Origin: Glomus cerebriforme
Taxonomy: Eukaryota; Glomeromycota; Glomeromycetes; Glomerales; Glomeraceae
Length of the DNA stretch: 20,915 nucleotides
NCBI GenBank assembly: GCA_003550305.1
Contig: QKYT01000840.1
Location: forward strand, 1 to 20,915
Reading direction: 5' to 3'
A program made the translations under genes and the position numbers. Positions 1-9,474 of the stretch are shown here, piece by piece; position 1 is the first letter of the stretch; every line of letters begins with the position of its first letter. Under the pieces are notes generated by a model. That model ran no database searches, was not told where the DNA came from, and saw only the letters and a list, made by a program, of their open reading frames with translations.

Positions 1-1624
1 ATTACTCAAATTGACGAAAATAATGAAAAAGGTGAAGAATTTAGTAAAGTTGATACGCCAAAGGAAAGACTTGGAAGATTATTATTATGCAAAGTGAACA
101 AGGATGAGAATGATCATAAAATAGAATTGTAAGTTTCATTTTCGATCGTTTAGAAATGTTATTTAATATATATATATATATATATATCTTTCTTTCTTTC
201 TTAAAACTTCCTTTTTTTTTACGAATTTTACAGACAGGAATTGCAAAGAATTGAAACAGCCGCAATACTTGATATGAAATGGTAAACCATTTCAATAATG
301 AGTTTAGATTTGTTATAAAATAATTTATTTTATTCAACTTAACATTTTTTTCTTTAAATAGGTCGCATCAACTCATTAATGATAAAAGTATTTTAGCTAT
401 AGCAGATTCAACAGGAATTATTTCTTTATACGATCTAAATCAAAATAATGTATTAACCGTTCTTAAATATGTTTATTTGTTTGTTTGTTTATTTTCGTTC
501 ATTTTCTATTATTTTATAATAATAACTTGGGGGGTTTTGGATTTAAGAGCCAATTTGATTTAATTACAAAATATATAACGAATAACGAGGATAAATTATG
601 CCTTTCGCTTGATTGGTCAAATCGTATTGGAAACATAAGGTAAATTTAAATTTTAAATTATATAAAAATATTAAATGTTTTTTTTAAAGAATTTTCTTAT
701 TTTTTTTTAATAGTCAAAAAGCATCTATTGTCGTATCTCAAAGTGATGGAAATATTGTTATATTATCTGTAGATAACAAATTTGGAATTCACGAGACAAA
801 TAAATGGGTTGCTCATGATTTTGAGGCTTGGATAGCTGCTTTTAATTATTGGGATACAAATCTAGTATATACTGGTTAGTTATCTTGACCTGAATTATTT
901 TTATAAAATTTTTTTTTTTTTTTACAATTTAATTTATTATTAGGAGGAGACGATTGTTTCTTTAAAGGATGGGATTTAAGAATGAACCCGTCAATTCCTT
1001 TGTTTTCTAGTAAAAAGTATGTAAATATTTTAAATAAATGCAAGTTTATTTATTAAAGATCAATCATCTTTAAAAAAAATAGACATCAAGCTGGAGTATG
1101 CAGCATACAATCTAATCAACATTCAGAACATCGATTAATCACTGGAAGGTAAAATAAAATTATTTAAACCGATTTATTTAAATATACTATTCAAAAAAAT
1201 TTAATGTTTGATATGTAATAGTTATGATGAACATATATTATTATGGGATACGAGATCAATGAAACGACCAATATATGATTATAATATTGGAGGGGGTGTA
1301 TGGAGATTAAAATGGCATCCAACGAGAAAAGATTATTTCCTAGCAGCATGTATGCACAATGGATTTCATGTAATTAAGGTTGATGATGATGTAACTATGA
1401 AAACAACTCGTAGTTTTATGAAACATGAATCTCTTGCTTACGGAGTCGATTGGAATTATTCTGATCAATGGAACAATAAAAATTCATTAATTGCCAGTTG
1501 TTCATTTTATGATCATATTATACATCTTTGGTAAGATTCTTATTAATTTATAATTATTATTAAGTGACTTTTTATTGATTTATTTTAATTTACATATGTT
1601 TATAGGGAATCCATCTTGAATTGA
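1..1624 (+). CDS. DPH7: Diphthine methyltransferase (DPH7/WDR85-like WD40 protein), 5'-partial
   Basis: Exons fit at 1-128, 234-281, 362-470, 548-639, 714-874, 944-1016, 1083-1148, 1222-1530 and 1606-1624. All introns are GT-AG, the phases join without a stop, and the visible part is 334 residues, ending at TGA 1622-1624. DPH7 is the cytosolic WD40 enzyme that demethylates methylated diphthine on elongation factor 2, which allows the final amidation to diphthamide. WD40-type segments include ILAIADSTGIISLYDL, VAHDFEAWIAAFNYW, VYTGGDDCFFKGWDLR, LITGSYDEHILLWDTR and the family-typical GGGVWRLKWHP followed by YGVDW. Eukaryotic DPH7 proteins are usually about 380-450 residues, so the start codon and probably the first blade lie off the left edge. 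Intron 1 holds an (AT)n run. The last exon is only 19 nt. The main alternative is another WD40 protein, but the GGGVWRLKWHP and TGGDD segments argue for DPH7. Exon edges rest on splice consensus and frame only. Confidence 0.88.
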
Positions 1625-4600
1625 GTAAAAAAGATTAAGGTAATCATATCGTAACATTAAACTAGTTTGTACCTATTGCTTTGAAATGGGATTTTTAGTC
1701 ACTTCTATCACAACATTCTATCTTAGCATGTAATGTCCAGCAAATTCAATTGTCATGTGATTTGATATGGGCATCCGCATCCAATAAAAGACTTGATACA
1801 CACATATGCAGGGGTCCCAATTCCCAAATTTAAATTTTTTTATACATGCTATTCTAAACGATATCGTGACACAATATATAACTTTTTTTAAATAGATTAT
1901 CATTTTATCAAATTTATTTCCAAATACGTTTTCGCTGAAAAGCAAAAATTATATCCGTGATTGAACAATATCGAATTGTTGAAAGATGGCTGTTGCTACT
2001 TGTTATACTTATCATTAGCGGATAATCTCCAGTCTAGTACGAAAAAGTGTACAACTCTAAAAAAAAAAAAAATTCACAAATGTCGTACCGAAAGAAAATT
2101 AATTGAAATTTATAAAAAAGGGGATGAATGGAAAAAGATAATGTTTGAAGTTGTACAATATGTTGCAAAAAATTATTTTGGTTTGTAAAATTCCTGCAAT
2201 GATCTGATCCGAAAAAAAAAGTTCTAAGATTGGAATAAAAAAGGGGGCCATTCAATGTAAGAATTTTCTTTCAAATTATGTAAACAATGAATATTATAAT
2301 CTAAAAATGGCATGATAAAATTATCATGGCACTCGCCAAGAAATCTAAGAAATCTACTGCTGAATTAATTTGGATTTTAAGATAAGTCGATATATAAATT
2401 ATATAAATTCAATTCGTTTGTAAGCTTTCACATGTTACCATGTTTTTTGCAACGGCAAATTTTTACTGCATTATAGATAAAGGAATAGTAACGAAAATCG
2501 GGAACTTTAAAGCATATCTTTGATTCCATAATAGGATACATTAATAACTGCGCTAAATAAAGGATTTAAAAGTTACAACTACCGAGAAATTGAGGTTATT
2601 TATAGAGTTTATTGGCGTTTTTTAATTAATGTTGACAGTCAGAATTGATCATATTGATCGTTTATTTTAAAAATAACAGATCGTGAGAAAATCAAATTAC
2701 GCAATTTGATATTAATTGATCCTTCTGTGATATGTTACATAATTTCACTAAAAATATTCGTGTGAAAAGATATAAAATAGATTCATATTCGTGTGGGAAG
2801 AAAATTTTGTGGATAATCCCACCATCAATTAAGCTTTTTTGAAATATTGAAATCTATGACGTAAGGCATTGATGGTTAAACAATTATGAAAAAATTTCTC
2901 CAAATTCTCGTTTCTTTATTAATGATGTGAATTCGTTCTAATGGTTAATGTCTCTTTTTTTTTAATTCATAATAAAATAAACGCGTTTTAAAATTAATAT
3001 GATTTATTAATGAATTTTTTTTCTAGTTCTGAAATAAGAAAATCATCGGGAAATTATTTATCGACAATTTACGTATTATTCGGTTATCGTTTTTTTTTCG
3101 TTTACAATTTTTTTTTTNTTTTTTTTTTATTTTTTTTTGCCCGAAGAACTTTCCCTATTTATGTTTATTTTGCAAATTTCATTATCACTCAATTTATCGT
3201 GATTTATATATAAACCGATCGTTTTCCAGTTATTTATTCAATTTTTTTTATTATTGTTTTTCTTCATTAATTTTCGTTTGAAGAAAAAATTTTTTTTTTT
3301 ATGTTATATATATATATATATGTAAGGAATTTATGAATAAATTGGATTATGACTAACCATTAAAGAAATTTTTCAAATAATCGTTATTTCATTTATTTTT
3401 GTCATGTGACTTAAAAATTTCATAATAACGATACCAGTTCATTCTTTTCTGAATGTTTGTTAATATAATCCCTTTTTTAATCATTCCAATTAATTGATCT
3501 TTGCAACAAAAACTGAACATAATCTTTTTTTTTAATGCCAAGTACCAGTAATTGACGATTTATAATTTGAGTGGATCCCCAAGTTCAAACAACTTCTACA
3601 ATATTATTAAGAACTACGGTATTAAAAAATTAGTATTAAATCATTCTTTCTTCTAGAAAATTAAATGATTTTAATTTACCATCTCTCTCTTATCCAATAT
3701 CAAAAGAAATAAAATAATCTTTAAGTTCCCATGTAGTTTCCCCGTCCAATGTGTAACGACTTTGCATGAATTATTGTGCCGCGCACTTATAATTTCAACA
3801 ATTTGGTTAGATTTCGGAAGATTAAGGTAACACATATAATTTTCAATTTAAGTTAGTCGGGATCTCTCTGGGACAAGAAATATGATCCAGTCCTTTATCA
3901 TTTACCATTTTTTTTTTTTTTACATAACAATTAATTACTGTTAAAAAATTTATGAAAAATTAATTTTATTGGTTCAATAGAATTTAATGGATAGTTGATA
4001 CTTTAAAATTAATGAAGTGGGTTTGAAATATTCTGTCAAGATTTTCTTTTATCATTATGTAATTTTTTTTTATTTATCTATATATTGATTTTTTCATCCC
4101 CCTGCATATACGCTTTTACCAAATTTGGTATTTGATAACCACAAATAGTTAGTACACATAAATTATTTACTTATATTACTATAATAAGATAAATTAATTG
4201 TAAAAAAAAAAATCAAACCATACCCAGTCCACGACCCCATGTAGATCCTATTTAATGTACTACCACGTGATATTCCTTACAGTTGTTCCGGGTAACCAAT
4301 ACCAGTCTTCATACATCACTAGGGAACGGAAACCGTTACACAGTCCGAAGTGCATAACGTGCACAATTTTGATTGGATCAATGTCTGAATTCGATATTTC
4401 ACTTATATTTCACTTAAAAATGCATCAATAACGTAACTTCGTATGATCTTCTTCATTACTTTGCATAGACATACAGTATATAGTCCTTCGTGACTAATTC
4501 GTTACGCTTCGGACTAATAAAGATAATCTAATAATAAAATTAGTTAAATTTGAATATGATTTTCACTAATTTTTTTTTTTTTTTATTATACTTTGCATAT

Positions 4601-4629
4601 AAAATATTAATTCTTACCTTGTATAATTT
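1625..4629. other. Intergenic region, AT-rich, no supported gene
   Basis: This 3-kb stretch separates the convergent DPH7 (+) and kinase (-) genes, so it should hold both 3' ends. Open frames near 1.7-2.25 kb and 3.0-3.2 kb are short, AT-driven and without recognisable motifs. An N lies inside a T run at 3118, and a short (AT)n run lies near 3305. The only compositionally distinct part is about 4215-4520, which is richer in G+C and carries several short inverted repeats (see findings). Confidence 0.6.
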
Positions 4630-6113
4630 TTAGCGATTCACTGTAGTAGGATCATTAATAGCTTTGGGAAGGGTTGAAAATTTTAAATTACGGCTATAAT
4701 AATAAGCATTTGGATGATATTTAATAGGAAGCATATTTTGATCATCCAATAAGCTAGCTTTTCTCCAGTTATCAGCCGCCTTAAAATCGGAATAATATAT
4801 TGTGGGATTCATCTGAGATACATCCTGTTTGTTTTTAAAAAAATAAAAATGAACTAGCCAATTTAAAATATCAATTAAAAGCATTTTTTTAATTTAATAA
4901 TTACCGTATACCAAGATTTAAGCATGGTGAAAATTTCTTCTGCGGTAGGTCTTTTTGAAGGGTTAGCATCCCAACATTTTTTCATTAATTTTTCCAAACA
5001 TTGTGGAGTTCCTTCGACAATTTCGGGTCTTTCCCCAAGACAAACGTCTAAAGCTAGATTTTCATCATGAGGTCGTTCATTAAATGGAGGTTGATGTGTA
5101 CACATTTCCCACATTATAAAAGCAAAACTATAAATATCGGATTCTTTCGTATATTTTTTAGTTCGTAAAACTTCAGGTGCCACGTAAGGTAAAACACCAA
5201 AGATTGTTTCTCTTTCCGCAAATTTATTTGCAGGACGATAGAGACCAAAATCTCCAAATAAAGGGATTCTTTCATGTAATAAAATGTTTCCGCTGTGACA
5301 ATTTTTATATATTAATTCTTCTGAATGTAAATTCTTTAAAGTTTCTGCTATATATTTTAATATAAATAATTTATTTTCCCATGTTAAAATTGAATTATTT
5401 TTTTCCAAATAATTTCGAAGATCTCCACCTTCAACAAATTGCATTACGATTAAATATTTTTGAGTTGATGGATTTTTTGAAATCCCAAATATTCTAATTA
5501 AACGGTTTAAGACATTATTTGAAATAATTGGGCAAGTCCGAGTGTATGATATTATCTAAAATATTTTTTTTTATTTGATCAAAATTTAAAAAAAAAAAAA
5601 ATCTTTATTAATTATAATAAAAATATAAATTACCTCATTAAAAAAATATGCAGAAATTTTTTTAGAATTATCAAAAGTTTTTATGGCAACTTTAGTTTTT
5701 CCATGCCTTTCCCATCTACTTTGTAAATAATTCCATCCAATTATTAAATCGATTTGACCTTCAATCCAAGTTGCTTTTTGTACATTTCCGAATCCTCCTT
5801 TACCAATCATTTCGAAATTGATTAATTGATCGTAAGGTATCCATTCTAATACCCGATTCCTTGATATAGCATTTATTTGGGTATGCTTTATAAATCTGTC
5901 AATACCTTGATTTCCACTTGACCATTTAGCAAAACATTTTTTGAAATTATTTGAACTGCAAGTCTTACACCAGTTATAACTAGTATTAAGATTTCCACAA
6001 TAACGACATCTTTCGTAATCAATATTTTCTTTTTCTAAATCGACGAACCCATTAAATGCTGAAATTCGTGAACGTTTTGTTGTCATGGTTCTCTTACGAG
6101 ATAATTCTGCCAT
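4630..6113 (-). CDS. Protein kinase-like protein with N-terminal four-Cys ribbon; probable pseudokinase
   Basis: Three exons on the minus strand (6113-5634, 5555-4905, 4824-4630), joined in phase 0 by GT-AG introns, give 441 residues. Residues 36-52 carry C36-x2-C39 and C49-x2-C52, a probable zinc ribbon. The linker LEWIPYDQL (89-97) is typical of the kinase family expanded in Rhizophagus. The kinase domain follows: glycine loop GKGGFG (104-109), VAIK with Lys145, a candidate helix-C Glu160 at the first splice junction, DFG at 262-264, APE at 286-288, and a C-lobe ending KRPTAEEI. The catalytic loop, normally HRDxxxxN, reads IYKNCHSGN here: Asn245 replaces the catalytic Asp, and the His and Arg are also changed. 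ATP-binding residues are kept, so it may bind nucleotide but is unlikely to phosphorylate efficiently. The C-terminal tail (FKAADNWRKA) looks conserved in the family. The frame is intact, so this is not an obvious dead gene. The substrate is unknown. Signalling use as a scaffold or decoy is inference. Confidence 0.85.
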
Positions 6114-6146
6114 TTTATTTTTGTTTAATAATTTATTGTGGATGAC

Positions 6147-6155
6147 TTAAATATA
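6147..6155 (-). promoter_or_regulatory. TATA-like element of the kinase gene
   Basis: Read on the minus strand, TATATTTAA lies about 35 bp upstream of the kinase start codon at 6113. It is weak because the surroundings are AT-rich. Its position relative to the start is close to that of the clearer boxes of the neighbouring genes. Confidence 0.3.
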
Positions 6156-6567
6156 CATCTCTCATTATTTATTCTTATTAGCCGCAAACTTGGAAAGTCG
6201 TTCGGTTGTTATATTTTGATATTCTTTTTAATTTAATTGCATTATCGGAATAATTTGAATTTAAACGGGTATAAAAACCTTGTAAATCATTTAAATTTAA
6301 AAATATCCGGTACTGTATATAGAATGAATGTTAATCGCGAACATCATGCTTTTTTATATTATAACATGTGAAAGATCGATAATAATATAAATATATACTG
6401 TATATATATATTTTTTATTATTAAATTGATAAAAAAAGTTTACTACTAATAAACTAGGACTAGTGAATTAAAAATAAAAATAAATAATAAAATAAATAAT
6501 ATAAATGATAAAAATACATTTAAAAAAAAGAAATATAAATAACTGAAAATATTGCTATTTTTTTTTT
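6156..6567. other. Spacer between kinase promoter and CsbD-like gene
   Basis: AT-rich DNA between two genes in the same (minus) orientation. It should contain the 3' untranslated region of the CsbD-like gene at its right end and kinase upstream sequence at its left end. An (AT)n stretch lies around 6388-6412. No coding frame, RNA gene or convincing motif is visible. Confidence 0.5.
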
Positions 6568-7086
6568 TTATTGGTTGGCATTATATTGAGCTTGTCCTTT
6601 GATATTCTCTCCTCTTCCTTCAGCTTCCTTTTGTGGATTTCCCGTGACATACCCAACATTTTCTTTAACATTTCCTTTTACTTGACCAGCAGCTCCTTGA
6701 GCAACATTTTGAGACTTGGCAGCCTCAACTTCACGATTTCCAGTTCTACGTTCGTTAGCACCGGACTGTTCAAGTGAATCATTCTTTAAAATTGATCCTA
6801 ATGTTTCTTTCACTGCGCCTTTTGCAGCATGAAGTTGGCCTGTTATTTTGGATGGTCCTTTATTTGCTTCAGTATTGGTTGATTGATAACGAGCATTTCC
6901 TTCTTCTTTTTGGGTTCTACCTTGAGCTTTTAAATTATCTGAACCAGTAACATTTCCAGCTAAAAAAAAAAAAAAATTTGAGAAATCAATTAATTAATCT
7001 TTATAAATTTAAGATTTTAAATATATACCGGTTTCTTTGGTAGCGCCAGCAGCGTATTCAGCATTTGATTGCATGTTGTTGGACAT
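6568..7086 (-). CDS. CsbD-like stress protein (Hmp1-type cruciform DNA-recognition family)
   Basis: Two exons (7086-7029 and 6959-6568), joined by a GT-AG intron of 69 bp, encode 149 residues. The start is the ATG at 7086-7084, giving MSNNMQSNAEYAAGATKET. The protein is small, hydrophilic and rich in Ala, Gly, Lys, Gln and Asn. It has repeated CsbD-like helical signatures: GNVTGSDNLKAQGRTQKEEG (21-40), KITGQLHAAKGAVKETLGSI (57-76), GAAGQVKGNVKENVGYVTGN (108-127) and QKEAEGRGENIKGQAQ (129-144). It has no signal peptide or membrane segment. Fungal relatives are often annotated as 'mismatched base pair and cruciform DNA recognition protein', after Ustilago Hmp1; bacterial CsbD is a general-stress protein. 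The molecular role is uncertain. The same structure also fits an LEA-like stress protectant. The gene lies 454 bp upstream of the kinase in the same direction but has its own TATA box, so there is no reason to think they are co-transcribed. Confidence 0.85.
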
Positions 7087-7150
7087 TTTGGAAAAAAAAT
7101 TACAAGATTAATTGATTTGATTTGACTTGGAATATTTTTTGAGAACATTG

Positions 7151-7158
7151 CTTTTATA
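7151..7158 (-). promoter_or_regulatory. TATA box of the CsbD-like gene
   Basis: The minus-strand sequence TATAAAAG is a full consensus TATA box, ending 64 bp upstream of the ATG at 7086. It is the clearest core promoter element in the window and supports both the start codon and strong or inducible expression. An ACGCGT hexamer lies farther upstream at about 7212-7217; its role is unknown. Confidence 0.6.
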
Positions 7159-8438
7159 GATGAGAAATTATGCAATTATGCACGGGTGCGTTAAGAATAG
7201 TAATGTCATAAACGCGTCATAATTTCAAGTATGATAAGAGACAAGCGAGTGTAACGGGACTTACGGTACACGTCAAAAAAAATTCGAAGCATCATATCAG
7301 AATTTCGTCATAACACTTGATTTAGTTAGGCATATATGGCGCAGCTGTCCATAAGGCGCAGTTGTTTTATTCTCTCGGTTTGTAATCGTTTTTCCAGCTT
7401 ATCATCATTACTTTTGGAAATTTGATGACAAAATGATTTCATAAAAAAAAAATTATTATTATTACACTGTCCAGTGCTGGGGCTTGTAGTGGCTGTACCA
7501 AATTTTGTGGCGCTTTGGCGCTTTGGCAAATAATTTTTGACTGGCCAATGGTTGGTTTGACCGCAGCCAAATTCTAACAACTTATTCAAAAATAGTTTGA
7601 TAGAATATTTGTTTTTTTTTAAAAAAAAAAAAGAACGCGAAAAAGTTGAAATGAAGCTTTTATTGTTTAATTTTATTGTTAATTTAAAACAAAATGAGCA
7701 TAATTTTAAGGAAATTACCCGCGTAATTTTTCTTTTTAACAAATTTTGTATGGATAATGCACTTAGAATGTACAGTACCTTAATTTGAATTAATTGTTCG
7801 AAACCATGTGAATGAAAATATGCACCTTAATATTTAACTATTGTACAGCACATTGTGTAAGGAAGAAAAAAAAAATCATTATGTGAATTTTTCGACGGTA
7901 AGACCATAAAAGAGTGGGGTAGGGAACCAAAAAAAAAAGTTTAATATAGATGGTGGTGGATCATTGTTTATTAAGGGGTATTTATTATTTTATTAAGGGG
8001 GAGGGAGAATTAATAATGAAATTGTTATATAATTTATCCCCAAAAATTAGATTCTAAGAAGAAGGAGGGAAGAAAAAAAAAATTGATATCATGCAACAAT
8101 TGTAACATGCATGGGGTTGTTAACTAAACTAGTTAAAATTAGGATATTAAGCTTAATTTACAATTTACCTGTCTAAGTAAATAAAAGGTCATGCATGTCG
8201 GCCTTAACGCATGCGCTGATAACTTCTTTGTGCATATCAATCGCGGGAAACGTTCTAAATGAAATTTTCTTTTTGTAAAGATTAACATCTACAATAAATG
8301 ATTTTTTAAAAAATTCTTCCGGAAGATGTTACCGATTCGGATTATATATTGAGACGGTAATGCTAATTACATCATGCCATAAAGTTACAGCGAATCGATC
8401 ACGTTACGTAATATTTTTTTCCGGTTATTTAGCGTACC
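7159..8438. other. Intergenic region with a GC-richer, repeat-like patch
   Basis: No gene is supported. The notable part is about 7463-7580, clearly richer in G+C than its surroundings. It contains a CACTG-TC-CAGTG hairpin, a double GGCGCTTT (7508-7523) and a CCAA-TGG-TTGG dyad, which fits a fragment of a dispersed repeat. A minus-strand open frame covers 7326-7742, but it is low-complexity where it is AT-rich and has no motif, so it is not called. Purine-rich runs (7975-8080) and a T9A12 junction (7612-7632) complete the region. Confidence 0.5.
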
Positions 8439-8451
8439 TTTTTTTTTTTTC

Positions 8452-8947
8452 AAAAAAAAAAAAAAGATTTACTTCTTAACTTTATGATATCATTGATCTT
8501 ATTGAAATATCATGAAATACCAGATTCAAAAGGATCATAGGATCTCCAGCGACAAATATTGCCTTTAATCTTACATAATATCGATAGATGAATTTCTTTA
8601 AGATGTATTGTGTATCTTGTGAAATAATTTCGTGTGAAATTTATTTTTTAAATCTTTTTTTTTTTTTTAATTTAGATGTCTCATGATAATATATAGATTG
8701 CATACCTTAACATATGATAATAACAAAGTATCCCTTATTATTCCAAGAAAGAAAGAAAGAAATAATTTTTTTTTTTAAAAAAAATCGAGAAAATTTTTTT
8801 TCAGATTTTCATGTGGCTAAATTGTTGAATTACGATATTAGGTAATCCGGCGTTCGCATAATTGAGAAAACGTAAATGGATTATATGGATTATATGGATT
8901 ATATTAATAAGGTAATATTATTATTTTAATACTATAAAAAGTGTTTA
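8452..8947. repeat. Copy 1 of a ~490-bp direct duplication
   Basis: Starts in an A run, with GATTTACTTC at 8466, and ends with AAAGTGTTTA at 8938-8947. It matches copy 2 base for base apart from one T in a T homopolymer (14 T here against 13 in copy 2). Both copies contain a GAAA microsatellite and a triple GGATTATAT. A single N at 8948 separates the copies. No coding content is visible. Confidence 0.95.
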
Positions 8948-8948
8948 N

Positions 8949-9439
8949 AAAAAAAAAAGATTTACTTCTTAACTTTATGATATCATTGATCTTATTGAAA
9001 TATCATGAAATACCAGATTCAAAAGGATCATAGGATCTCCAGCGACAAATATTGCCTTTAATCTTACATAATATCGATAGATGAATTTCTTTAAGATGTA
9101 TTGTGTATCTTGTGAAATAATTTCGTGTGAAATTTATTTTTTAAATCTTTTTTTTTTTTTAATTTAGATGTCTCATGATAATATATAGATTGCATACCTT
9201 AACATATGATAATAACAAAGTATCCCTTATTATTCCAAGAAAGAAAGAAAGAAATAATTTTTTTTTTTAAAAAAAATCGAGAAAATTTTTTTTCAGATTT
9301 TCATGTGGCTAAATTGTTGAATTACGATATTAGGTAATCCGGCGTTCGCATAATTGAGAAAACGTAAATGGATTATATGGATTATATGGATTATATTAAT
9401 AAGGTAATATTATTATTTTAATACTATAAAAAGTGTTTA
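8949..9439. repeat. Copy 2 of a ~490-bp direct duplication
   Basis: Second copy, starting in the A run after the N at 8948 and ending at AAAGTGTTTA (9430-9439). Near-perfect identity, a homopolymer at the junction and a one-base gap at the boundary fit uncollapsed contig ends better than an old tandem duplication, although a very recent real duplication is not excluded. Confidence 0.95.
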
Positions 9440-9443
9440 ATAC

Positions 9444-9474
<31 letters not shown>

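Noticed and set aside
1718..2255. Several overlapping frames of about 75 residues on both strands.
   Set aside because: Lys/Phe-rich, driven by A and T runs, mutually overlapping and without motifs or splice partners.
5177..5365. 62-residue plus-strand frame inside the kinase.
   Set aside because: It is the antisense shadow of kinase exon 2.
7326..7742. 138-residue minus-strand open frame.
   Set aside because: It spans a poly(A/T) junction and a repeat-like GC patch, has no motif, and the composition of its halves follows the local DNA.
8200..8260. Possible tRNA-like GC patch.
   Set aside because: No B-box-like GGTTCRANYCC and no cloverleaf pairing could be found; no tRNA or rRNA is visible anywhere in the window.
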